A stretch of 64,000 bases of DNA from Rhynochetos jubatus (Eukaryota > Chordata > Aves > Eurypygiformes > Rhynochetidae). The DNA is taken from assembly GCA_027574665.1 (NCBI GenBank), contig CM050655.1, positions 1,674,001-1,738,000 of the forward strand. The letters are read 5' to 3'. Made by a program: the position numbers and the translations under genes. Positions within the stretch are counted from its first letter, which is position 1. Every line of letters begins with the position of its first letter. Shown here piece after piece: positions 13,501-24,302 of this stretch. The notes below the pieces were generated by a model, which saw only the letters and a program-made list of their open reading frames with translations, was not told the DNA's origin and made no database searches.

Positions 13501-14448
13501 TCAGATGTCAGTTGACATTTGTGCTACAGCAAACTAAGTGGCCCCAGTAACTGTGATACAGTTAAAAACAACCTGAAAGCTCTCCACTGCCATATAGGAT
13601 GGAAACAATTTCTCATTTGCCATGAAAGCTGCCTCCTCCTGTTCAGTTTTCAGATCAGAAAGCTGCATGTGAGAGCTTAAGAAGTAGGTCACATGAGCCT
13701 TTGCTGTTCATTTTGTCTTGCCTCATTCAGCTGGAAGGCTGCAGCCCAAAGCACCACCTCCAGATTTGGCTCTGACATCCATCTCAAGCCCCATGCCAAA
13801 AGATGGTTTGAATCAGCAGACCCAGCAGGTTCTGTAAAAAGCCTAAAAAGAGCTTTAACTCACCAAGAAGCCACTTGATTTCCCTCTTTCCAGGGATATA
13901 GGGCACATGGGTGCAGGACAGCCAGGCCATGTCACACTGGGAGTGGCATTCACTAATTTCGCACAGTGAGGTTTTACAAGCAGAAAGCATGGAGATGGAA
14001 AAAGAGGAGATCTGCTGCAGGGCAACACAGGTGTATCTACCTCACCGGACCTCAGCTGCAGAAGAAAGGCAAAGGGGGAATCTTTTGATATTAGCTGTTG
14101 AGGCACCGGATAATCAATCCCTGGGGAGCTGAGCTGCAACCCAAAATCCAGGCTAGTGGATTCAGCTGCATTCCCTACAGAGGAAAGACATTTGCCACAC
14201 AAAGGCCTTCAAGGGCTGAAGAACAGCCCTATAACTCCATGTTATGTGAAACGGAAGCTGAACCGCAAAGGCTTTCCTGAAGAGCCAAGCCACGGCAGGA
14301 CTTTGCGTATGCTTCCTCCTTGAGAGGGCTGGAAGCACAAGGCCCTGCACGCTGGTGTTCATATGGCAGTACAGCATTGTAAGAGCAGCGGACATGCAGG
14401 CAAATAAAGAAGTGAAGAATATAATTAGTAACACTCTTCATAATATAA
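4501..14448. other. Intergenic sequence without a recognisable gene
   Basis: Ordinary single-copy-looking sequence. Short open frames are present; none has a recognised domain. A moderately long plus-strand frame ends at 9010 (see findings). A T12-13 run lies near 10,290. No CR1 copy was recognised in this interval, which is notable compared with the rest of the window. Confidence 0.5.
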
Positions 14449-14484
14449 ACAAATTTGTTATACACAAATTTGTTATACACAAAT
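14449..14484. repeat. 15-bp tandem repeat, about 2.4 copies
   Basis: The unit ACAAATTTGTTATAC is repeated exactly at 14449-14463 and 14464-14478, followed by a partial copy ACAAAT. Each unit contains the palindrome ACAAATTTGT. It is a short minisatellite of no known function. Confidence 0.9.
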
Positions 14485-14749
14485 CCATGTACAAGAAATG
14501 ACTTGTGACAGCTGGTGAAGGTGTTCTGTGACAGAAGATGGGAGCCAAAGCACAAAACCTCCACAGTGCCACGGAAAAAAAAGAAACCTCACTTGCATAA
14601 TGATTAACCTTCCCAAGAAGGAAAGCAGGGGAAATCTCACTGCCAGCAAGTGAGCCATTTGTAACATGCCATCTGGAAAACGAGTACAATTGTGGCCATT
14701 TATGTTCAAAAGAACTGAAGCGAAACAAGAGCCAGTACACAAGAGTAAG

Positions 14750-14850
14750 TCAGGTGAGGAGGAGAGTCAAAAGGAGAGATTAAGAGGGATCAACTTATCA
14801 GATCTGGCAAAGCGAAGATTGAAATGAGATGCACGTGGCATCTCCAAAGG
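14750..14850 (+). mobile_element. Possible very old LINE (CR1/L3-type) remnant
   Basis: The text GGAGAGATTAAGAGGGATCAAC followed by ATCTGGCAAAGCGAAGATTG resembles the 3' coding part of old CR1/L3-class LINEs (the leucine-rich stretch before the 3' UTR). It is too degraded to be sure. Confidence 0.3.
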
Positions 14851-15814
14851 CACCAGGCTGGCCGATGAGCATATGCTGGAAGACAGAATTGGGACACAAA
14901 GGCCAAGTGTAAAGCTATTTGCTGGAAATCAAAAGACAAAGGTTTTCAAATCTCTCTTTTGGCAGATATACCAGGAACTAGCAGCTTAGAGTTTTGGGGC
15001 TTTTCTTAATAAATAGGTGGATAAGAGTTGTGAAAGACAGTCTGCAAAACAGTGGCTGCAGAGGTCACGTGACAGCCTCTGGTATCTCCTCCCCTGCAAC
15101 ATCAGGACAATTGTGGGGTGTCCCTTAGAAGAGCACTTTGTCCCTCTAAGAGTCATCATTCACTTCTGTAAGCTGAACAGTAATGCTTCACATGCATTAA
15201 ATAAAATGCTCCTAATTAAAAGTATTAAAATAAGTAAGTGCAACAGAGTGGTCTGGGAGGACTAAGAGCTGTCTCCCTGTGCTTTGGCCAGAACTACCTG
15301 GCCAAACTATCTCCTCTGTAAGAGTTGACAGTGATCACAGATACACTGCTGGACTTTAATTTCCAGAAAAATCGGAGAACAATGATCAAACTCTTTGTAG
15401 ACATGAAGAAGCCAGCACAGATATGAGTAATAGCTTGCAATGGCTGCCCAAGGCCAACCATGGTGCAAACAAGCCAGTTCTGCTGTACAGCAGAAATGAA
15501 ACCTGGGGATGCCAGCCTATGACAAGGTCTGGAACAGCCCTTCTCATAGGCTTTTGATGCCCAAACCTAGGCTAGAAATGCCTACTCCCATAAAGGCAAA
15601 GAAAGCAAGACACAGAACTTGGAAAACCAGATGTAGAGGATAGTTCACCACCAAGCTAGAAAAGGGTGTCCAGTACCAGGGTCAGATCTGAGTGCAGCAC
15701 TGTTCAGTACATGGAGAGTGGGGGAAAACACGGTGCTTACTGTATCTGAAGCTGGCATCACATAGCAGGTGTGCTGAACAATAGATGAGAATAACAAATT
15801 CTATAGTATAGGGG

Positions 15815-16325
15815 CTACTGTAGTGGGAGTCTGCTACAGGCCACCTGGCCAGGGCGAGCGAGTGGATAAGGCCCTCTACAGGCAGCTAGCAACAGCCTTA
15901 CAGTCACAAACCCTGGTCCTCATGGGGGACTTCAACCACCCAGATATCTGTTGCAGGGACAACATACAAAGGTACAAGCAAGCTAGGAGATTCCTGGAAT
16001 TCATTGATGACAACTTCCTTCTCCAAGTGATAGCAGAGGGGTGCCATGCTGGACCTTGTTCTCACCAACAGGGAGGGGCTGTTGGGGAATATGATGCTCC
16101 AGGGAAGTCTTGGCTGCAGCGACCACTGAGATCCTTACGGAGGCGAGGAGGATGCACAGCAAGCTCACTACCCTGGGTTTCAGGAGAGGAAACTTTAGCC
16201 TCCTCAGGGAACTCATTGGCAGAGTCCCATAGGATGAAGCCCTGAAGGGAAAAGGAGCCCAAGAAACCTGGCGACTATTCACAGATCTTCTCTTCCAAGC
16301 AGAACAGAGGATGCCATAGAGGGCA
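15815..16325 (+). mobile_element. CR1 LINE internal fragment: ORF2 endonuclease domain
   Basis: The plus strand encodes GVCYRPPGQGERVDKALYRQ, then LVLMGDFNHPDIC and RRFLEFIDDNFLLQV, the typical CR1 apurinic/apyrimidinic-type endonuclease. The GDFN box and, after a frameshift near 16,050, LGCSDH (16,113-16,130) carry expected catalytic Asp, Asn and His residues. Further frameshifts follow, then a degraded continuation to about 16,325. There is no reverse transcriptase domain or 3' tail, so this is an isolated internal piece. It cannot encode an active element. Confidence 0.9.
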
Positions 16326-16829
16326 GGGGGATGAAGTAGCAAATCTTTCAACAACTCCTTTCTACCTTATTTTCCTATAATGCCATGCTTTGAAGCTGTG
16401 CAACTGATTGATAGTTTAAAAATATTCCCTCTACCATTCACCTCTTGCAAACTTACTCTAATGAACCAATTGTAATGAAAAATTACCTTAATTAAAAATA
16501 CAAGACACTGTAAATGCATAAGCAATAGAATACAAAATTGTTCTTATTTTTACAGGTATTTTTACACCATCAAAATACTCACAGAGCAGTAAATAGCCTC
16601 TAATATCAAGAAGGAATATATTCTGCATGGAGGATAGTGTCTTCTTTGAGAAACAACCATAGCACATTGGTTGCTGGTACTTTTACACAGTCATGAGTGA
16701 GACGGAGGTTACTCGTGAAGTGCTCCACACACATAAGCCCTGATGCTCACCACCTATCAAGGAAAGAAATTAAATGCTATTGGTATGGAGGAGGTGCGAA
16801 AAAAAATCTAGAAAATTTAGGAATCATCA

Positions 16830-17100
16830 TTTTGCCCCTTTTCAAGTCAATGGTGCGCCCTCACCTTGAATACTGTCTGCAAGTCTGGTCCAGTAAATAT
16901 ATTTATAGGCACAGGGCAAAACCAAGCCAAAACCAGAAGTAGCAATGATAACAAGTAAAATAACAGAATGACTTCAGCGCAAGGAACACATAAGCCAGTT
17001 GGGTCTCTCCCATTCAGGGAAAAGAAAATGCAAGCCCTAAGTAGCATAGGCAGGATGAAAAGAGGTCAAGTGTTTAACTCCTCTCCCAGTAAAAATGTTC
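16830..17100 (+). mobile_element. Degraded LINE reverse-transcriptase 3' fragment
   Basis: The plus strand encodes LFKSMVRPHLEYCLQVWSSK, matching the C-terminal CR1/L2-clade signature (LVRPHLEYC.Q.W). The rest, including CCCATTCAGGGAAAAGAAAATGCA, resembles the following conserved leucine-rich part but is badly decayed. It is much older than the CR1 copies at 18.1 and 26.8 kb. Confidence 0.6.
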
Positions 17101-18094
17101 CAAGGAATCAGATGAACTGCTGGTGTTCAGGAAAACACGCTGAAACAAGATCTATATCACACACAATGACTGACCTGCTCCGGAACACATACCAAGCTTC
17201 AGCATCTGCTTATGGTAACTAACTGCTAATCAAGTACGTCACAAAGCTATCACTGTTTTTAAAATCACAGCTCCTAGAACCTGACTAAATTCCCAGTCTA
17301 GCAGGTGGCAGGCTCAAATGAAACAAAAGGAGATGGACTTTCATGAAGCCTACAGCTGAGCCTCTGCCACATCCTGTTGCAAAGCAAATCTAAGGTTTCA
17401 GCGAGCAACAGGACAGCCAGGTAGAAGACAATTTCATTAAGACCTATATATACAGCTAAATGCCAACCCACTTTCCTTAACTCAAAAAACAACGTGTAGC
17501 CACAAACTTGAGGTGATCAGGAGCGTATGGGGAAATATTTGCTCCATCCCTATGCATTTGCTTAGGCACCATGTCCTACCAGGTCACCAGGTTAAACGAC
17601 CTTCAGCCCAATACAATCTGGTTCCTCTTTCTGGGACACACACTTTTCTTCCCAGGATCAGTTGGGCACCTCCTGTTGTACCGTAAGAGATTCAGGATTT
17701 GTTATCATGTCCAGCAAAGCGTTTGAGAGCCTCAGTCACTGGTGTGGAAAAGTCTGCCGAGTTTTTCTTACATCATCATAACCAATAAGTAATTCAGCTA
17801 GCTCCTTCCATCCCAGACTTTCAACACTAATCCCTTCCCTGAACATCAGTTATTTGGTTTCGTTAGTTAAACACAGTAAGGGATGTGCTCAAACTTTTCA
17901 ACAGAATGTCAGAAAAACACTGCTTGCTTTAAACCCACCATCATAAAGATCCCATGCTGTCAGCGTGAACCTACCCCACCTCCTCTGTCTCAAGTAAGGA
18001 CATCTCTATAGAGAACTGAGCTAAATTGGAAAACAAGCCATAAATGCAGGTTAATCTATACATAATCCTCATTTTCCAATTTGGGAATCAAACA
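17101..18094. other. Intergenic sequence, nothing recognised
   Basis: No gene, RNA or clear repeat was seen between the old LINE remnant and the next CR1 copy. Confidence 0.5.
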
Positions 18095-18887
18095 AGGGAA
18101 GGGAAAAAGGAACAAGGCCAAGTACAAGGTCCTGCACCTGGGTTGGGGCAATCCCAAATACAAGGACAGGTTGGGTGGTAAATGGATTGAGAACAGCCCT
18201 GAGAAGGACTTGGGGGTACTGGTGGATGAGAAGCTGAACATGAGCTGGCCGTGTGCTCTGGCAGCGCAGAAAGCCAACCGTATCCTGGGCTGTATCCAGA
18301 GCAGCGTGGCCAGCAGGTTGAGAGAGGGGATTCTCCCCCTCTGCTCTGCTCTTGTGAGACCCCACCTGGAGTTCTGTGCCCAGCTCTGGAGCCCTCAGCA
18401 CAAAGAAAGACATTGACTGGTTGGAATGAGTCCAGAGGAGGCCACGAAGATGCTCAGAGGGCTGGAGGACCTCTCCTATGGGGACAGGCTGGGGGAGTTG
18501 GGCTTGTTCAGCCTGGAGAAGAGAAGGCTCCAGGGAGACCTTACTGCAGCCTTCCAGTACCTGAAGGGGGCCTACAAGGAAGCTGGAGGGGACCTTTTTT
18601 TTACAAGGGCCTGTAGTGACAGGACAAGGGGTAACAGGTTTAAATTGAAAGCAGGGAGATTTAGATTAGATATCAGGAAGAAATTTTTCCCGGAGAGGGT
18701 GGGGAGGCACTGGGACAGGTTGCCCAGAGAAGCTCTGGATGCCCCATCCCTGGAAGTGTTCAAGGCCAGGCTGGATGAGGCTTGGAGCAACCTGGTCTAG
18801 TGGAGGGTGTCCCTGCCCATGGCAGGGGGTTGGAACTGGATGGTCTTTAAGGTCCCTTCCAACCCTAACCATTGCATGATTCTATGA
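18095..18887 (+). mobile_element. CR1 LINE, 5'-truncated 3' end (copy A)
   Basis: The plus strand encodes the C-terminal CR1 ORF2: [50 protein letters not shown] and LVRPHLEFC, then after a break [20 protein letters not shown] and [20 protein letters not shown]. It ends with CTTTAAGGTCCCTTCCAACCC and the tail ATTGCATGATTCTATGA. The reading frame is almost intact, pointing to a relatively young insertion. It is a typical dead-on-arrival truncation without the catalytic RT core. It is nearly identical to the inverted copy at 26.8 kb. Confidence 0.95.
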
Positions 18888-20571
18888 AAAAAGCCATACA
18901 CCCCTACAAACATCTACCTGTATCAGATCTGGAAGCAGAACCTAGCTCTGGCCTGGCATATATATCAGTCAATGAAAACCCTCTGCAAAAACCTTACCAA
19001 CATCAGAAACAAAGTATTTTAGAAATAGTTTTCTACTTACCAGACCACAAATCCTGAGAAATCAGGCAGAAAACCAGCACTGAAAAGCTGAACTGCATGC
19101 CCAGGAGTTGCTGAGTCTTCACAATGAATTTGAAGGTAGCATCGTATCACAGACAAAACGCACGCACACCCCCATCACTCACGGCAACACAAAACCAGAC
19201 AGGACTTTTAAAACAGAGCAAACCACTACACCATGTACAACAGCAGAGTGTGGCCTCACCACCATGTGATGACACATGTGACGAAAGCACGGCTGGCCTC
19301 AAGACAGCAAATTCAGAGGAAGGGTGAGGGGGAAAAAACGAATCTCCACAGAAACCTTAAAGTTAGGAGCTTTCCCTGGCTCACCCACTCCTGGCACCAT
19401 GCTTTGATGGACTTACCAGCGTGTAACATTTGCACTGCACATAATTCTTTTGATGGTCCACAAGTGACTACCCTTTGAAGACGGTGGAAGACATGAGAGA
19501 CCTTCACTCCACTCCAGTAAGGGCAGTCCTTAGGATGGCCAGGTTTGGAATTACTCCAATAATCAGGGGAAAAAGGCTTAACTCAAAGCCCAGGAAAGCA
19601 AGAATTTGACAATTCAACAATAAACCATTTTTTCTGCCATACCAGCGACTGCAAACTAACGTCAGCTGAGAGCTAACAAAATGACCATTATTATACATAT
19701 ACACCTAAAAAAATGAATGGGGAGCAGGGGGGAGGGAGGAGGAAAGATGGGTGTGGTCATGTTCTTCCTCTAGGTTATGCATGGTTTTGGTGTCTTGCTT
19801 TTAGAGACATTTCACTCCTTTTCCTATGATTATACAGTTTTGGGGGTTTGGGGTTTGTTTTAAACAAAACAGCATCAATTGTTTTCTGTGTCAAGCTGTC
19901 TTACAGACTAATGCTTCTGAAAATGAAGAAACAGCCCCTGATCAAAGACAATGCCATTCCAGTCAGTACATAAAAGCACTGCATCCTCAGCATATAAGCA
20001 CACTGCAGGCAAAGCTTAATTTTTTACGTACAGGTAATCAGAGAATTAAGAAACTAAGTAGCTAATGGGTACTCAATAATGAGGCTCTATTGCTAAATAC
20101 CTACAAGAAATGACAGGTTAGAAAGCATTGCATGATGTAGGTTTTTAATTCTTCACCAGATCAAGTGTCAATCTCTCAATTGAGAGAGTGATGGTTAGAA
20201 AAATAATATTGCAGCAGATTCTGCAGTGCACAAAAACGTGTGTGTAACCCTCACTCCGAAACGCAGACCGTTTCCAGACAGTTTGCATACCGTAGTAACA
20301 GCTGCAAAAACCTCATCAGGCAGCTAGCACTGTTTTTAAAACCAAGGCTCCTGGAAACGAGTGAATTTTCACTCCCTCCAAGAGTGAGAGTAAAAACCTA
20401 ATTAAGGCATTTTATATTAATCTCCAAGCAGTTTGATGATTTAAAATTATCGAGACACTAATGTAAGTAATAGCAACCTACCAAATATATTCTGAAGCAG
20501 ACCACAGCCATGATACTAAAGATCGTGTCATTATTACCACTCATAAAACAGAGATGAAGACAGTGTGCAGT
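18888..20571. other. Intergenic sequence with a short G-rich run
   Basis: Nothing gene-like was recognised. At 19,719-19,741 the plus strand has GGGG, GGGGGG, GGG and GG runs in close succession, a possible weak quadruplex. Confidence 0.45.
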
Positions 20572-20577
20572 TTTATT
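20572..20577 (-). terminator. Candidate polyadenylation signal AATAAA
   Basis: The minus strand reads GCTGTGAAATAAAACTGCAC, then a T-rich/GT-containing downstream element within about 30 bases. It is oriented for a minus-strand transcript such as MINPP1. Usage is not proven, and it lies 3.3 kb beyond the stop codon. Confidence 0.4.
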
Positions 20578-22934
20578 TCACAGCACTAAAAATCCAAACC
20601 AAGTTCTCAAAATTCATCCAGTTAGTACTGTATTATTACAAATGGGCATTGCGTCCAGCAATTTGACAGCTCGATGCTAACCAGGATTACAGCAACAGTG
20701 CTTACTAGGTGGAAAAAATGAAATTGCCAGAAAGATTAGTTAAGCTTTAGATATTTAACAAAATAAAACACATTTCAAACATATGTGAGGCCAGCATCTA
20801 AGAACAGTCAGTATTCTTCCCCAGTGAAAGCTTCCAGTTTGAGAAAAGTCACAAAGCCATCAACGGATGACTGAGATGACATGTTTTGTCCAGAGCCACA
20901 TGAAGAAAGGAGCAGCATTCTTCTTCTTGTGGCACTTCATCAGGATGTGGTAACCTGCAATGCCACGAGATCTGGTGGCCTGTTCAAAAGCTGCTCACTG
21001 AGGTAGTACCCAGCTTTATGGAAATATTTTGAACCAGTTTAGTTTTTCCTTTTTAGTATAAAACCAAATGTATACATTTACTAAATAAAAAGATTGTACG
21101 GAAGTCACCTCCCTAATGGTAAGAATCAGTCACATGAACAAGAGCATTTACATGTCCAAACACTCCTACTGCTACAATTGTGCAAAGTTTCCACATTCAG
21201 CCTCTAATTCCACCAGAGGAGTGAGTCAGTGCATCCTTTAAATACAGATCAGAAACCAAAGGCCTCGTTTTCCTTTTCAGTTAATTGCTGACAGCCACTG
21301 AAGATGTATCCTGTGATGGAGGTACGATGGACCTGTACTCCAAGGCAAAACAGGGAACAGCCTATAGGAGTCATCCTTGAAGCCCTCTGCACAGAATCTA
21401 AGCATACAACCCATTTGGCAATGAAGAGGTAAACGATGCTTCCTGGTAGAAGGAATTTTTTTGGTTCTTCCACCTCATCTAGCACATGATCAAAAAAGCA
21501 GTCAAGGGCAACGTATTTCTCCTCCATAAGGAAGAAGGATGTATCTTTTCACAAACATGACATCTTAGGACCAGTCGCACTGAAATGACAAACAGAAATC
21601 CTCCATTCATTTTCAAAAGGCAGGCTTTCATCCTTCTGTTTAAACCGTGAATCACCACAGGATGACTGACTCGCAGAAAAGTATTTGTTCAAAGGTGGAT
21701 TTTCCTCACCTTTGTCTCTCCTATTTACCAAACTTAACTGCCTTTAAACAAAGGTTCATTTCTTTGTAGCTTGCCTCAAATGTTGCAATAAAGTTCGTAG
21801 CAGGCATCTGTTGCAGCAATTATGATCCGCTGACTTAGTCTTAAGATAGGATCACGTAAAAAAGGAGACATGCAAAGCTGATAGCGCATATGCTGGTGCT
21901 GACAGTTACCCTGACCTATATTCCTACATCTGCTTCACCATCGATACTCCTCCCTAATCATTTCATCACTTTCAGAAAAAGATGTGCAAAGCTAAGACAG
22001 GCAAGTATTTCACCAGGACATTAATGCTGAATTTTCCACCAGTTTTCATCAGTATCTGCAGCAAGAGGACCGTGGTCTCCACAGAAATCAATGACCTTAA
22101 CGAAACAGGGACCAACATCCCAACGTAGGGAAGAGCCCTTAACTCAGAGTACAACAGTAAAAATCAGGTTTTCGATCGCTCCTTAACTTACAGATATGTA
22201 AACGTTAAGTGCTCTTATACAAGCCATATCAAAAAGTGACAGAAACCCAAGTCCTCAAGAAATATAAAAAAGTTATGCACTAAGTTTAACTCCTCAACTT
22301 TGAGCCAGTTTGGCTGGCTGTTTTGTTTTTAGAGCTGTAAAGTTCCCCGTTCTAAAGGTGAGGCTGAGTTACCTTGAAACACATGTTTATAGAGCACCTG
22401 ATATCCTGTGGTAATCGCTTATACCAACCTTTCACCCCCTCCCTAGTGAAAACAGCAAACTCACTTCACGAGGTGAGCTCTGGAACACTCGTTATAGGGT
22501 GTGCGTACGCTCTTCAAGACCTACCAGCACCATAAATCCACACCCTCATTTTGCTTTGGGTAGACCTGTTCACAGAGCCAGTCCCTTCTGGGCGACAAAG
22601 GAATTTTTATCTGGCATTTCTGGACAATTATTTTAATTTTTCCTTTTTCTGCCACACTATAGAGCTCTAAAACACTTTCCAACTTTCAGTAGCAAGTGTG
22701 AATGTACCTTAAGTGCAGTTGCTTTAAAAGATCATCAGTACTTGTATGCAATTAATTTCTTTAAAACCAGCTTCATTTCAAGAACAAGGCAGTCCACCAA
22801 ATGTATAAGGCCTATGTTAAGTGACACCACATTCGGTGCCTTAAAGCTAGCAGAAGTCAAGTCTCAGCCAAATACTTTTTACAGTCCAAACCCTGCCCAA
22901 TTTACGGTTAGCAATAACCCCATTTCAAGCAGGA

Positions 22935-22995
22935 AGCTGGACTGGAGACCTTAAGACTGGAGACCTTAAGAGGTCTCTTCCACCCAGAGGTGCTA
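22935..22995 (+). repeat. Probable CR1 3'-end remnant with a 15-bp internal duplication
   Basis: GCTGGACTGGAGACCTTAAG and AGGTCTCTTCCACCCAGAGG resemble the CR1 end (TTGGACTAGATGACC..AGGTCCCTTCCAACCC). The 15-mer GACTGGAGACCTTAA is present twice in tandem at 22940-22954 and 22955-22969. Confidence 0.45.
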
Positions 22996-23189
22996 GGAAA
23001 ACTGTCAGTGCCTGAACTGGACCAAGATGCTCATCACCCTAGCAGAGTCTAGCTGGAATGCCCTAGCCAAACCTTTAACAAAAGGAATTGATGGTGTCAA
23101 ATGAAAGGATGCAACAGATTACTTAGAGAACAACTGCTGCATCTCTCAGAGCACCTGAAAGGAGGAGGGGCTACTTCCCACTCCCTCAC

Positions 23190-23203
23190 TTTTTTTTTTT
23201 TTT
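23190..23203 (+). repeat. Poly-T run (14 T)
   Basis: Fourteen consecutive T on the plus strand, so A14 on the MINPP1 sense strand downstream of its stop codon. It could be genomic A-rich sequence that mis-primes oligo-dT cDNA. Confidence 0.9.
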
Positions 23204-23902
23204 AACTACTTCTTTTTAAAGATAATTTACTTACCCTGGAGGCTAACTTGCAATCCAGGATGGGTCAATGATAACCAAGAATTTTAACTCCTGGACCCTT
23301 TTCAGTTAAATAACGCATGCAGGAACACCACAGCTCCTCCTGCTTTAAATGCCCAAGAAAGAGCTATTTGCTTGGTGCTGTTGGGCCGCAGGCAAAGTTG
23401 GGCAGCTCTGGAAAAGGACTATGTACCCTCTCCCTCCCAGAGGCTCAGGAAAAGGAGCAAAAAGAAAAAAACCTCAGAGGTTTGAATTCATGCCTGCCAT
23501 AGGAAAACAGCAGCTAGCAGAACAGGCAGCACAAAGCAATACTGAATCAGTCACACCACCTTCCGCTCGGACAAAATAGAAATTGCCCCAACTCTTAAAG
23601 CCACCTATGGTACATTCATAAGAGGAATGACCAATGAAACTCCTTATTTGTACATATAAACAGGTACGCTTCCTCTTGCATCACATATTGGTTACAAATG
23701 CTCAGCAACATCCCTGTTACAGCATTTGTTTTTGTAATTCTACTTATGTAATAAACAGTGCATTGAGTGGAGAACCCATCAAATCTGCAAGTTTAGAAAG
23801 CGAACACCACAGCAGCAATTAATTCATCAAAAGTGCTTTTTCACAACGTCTGTCCAACAGAACTGAGATCAATTTGCAGAACATCCACTCCATTTCATTC
23901 CC

Positions 23903-24302
23903 TCAAAGCTCATCAGTAGCAGTAACGTTAATTTTTGGTAATTCACACTCTTCTTTGAAGTGGCAGTTTTCCAGGATGTCCTTGTAATAGTCCTTGAGGT
24001 CTGCGTAAGTAGAGATTGTTTCATTCGAGTGATGAAATGACATCGGTTTTTCATTCAACAGCATCTGCACCTGATACTCTTCTTCAGACGTTTTCACTTG
24101 ATCACAGTGGTAAAGCACAAATACCAGGTTGGCTGCGTAAGGCACAATCTGGCCACTGCGAAATTTCCGATGCGTTTGTTTGATATAATTGTTTGCCTTG
24201 AGAGGTTCATCATCTTTGAAGAAACCCATGAGTGCAAGCAGTGGCTGAAGTGTCTCTGCATGTCCAACTTGTACAATCAAAGGCGAAGAAATGGGTTTTG
24301 AA
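23903..24302 (-). CDS. MINPP1: MINPP1 terminal coding exon 5 with ER-retention signal
   Basis: The acceptor TTTTAG ends at 24303. The first base completes a serine codon started in exon 4, then reads [20 protein letters not shown]. The HAE triplet is the MINPP1-type distal catalytic motif. Further conserved blocks are [20 protein letters not shown] and [13 protein letters not shown]. The protein ends NVTATDEL then TGA at 23905-23903. TDEL is a KDEL-family retrieval variant; human MINPP1 ends SDEL. Confidence 0.96.

Larger units (their letters stand above)
20572..23902 (-). other. MINPP1: MINPP1 downstream flank, possible long 3' UTR
   Basis: The stretch follows the MINPP1 stop codon on the same strand. 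No canonical AATAAA was seen in the first kilobase. An ATTAAA variant lies at 22637-22632. A canonical AATAAA at 20577-20572 is followed by a T/G-rich run (TGTCTTCATCTCTGTTTTATGAGTGG), as at real cleavage sites. Whether the mature transcript reaches that far is inference. The region also holds an unexplained 92-codon open frame at 21527-21249 and a short frame near 20,990-20,870 (see findings). Confidence 0.35.

Noticed and set aside
18426-18800. 124-codon plus-strand frame as a host gene
   Set aside because: It is CR1 ORF2 C-terminal sequence; the same frame recurs inverted at 26,880-27,254 and in copy D.
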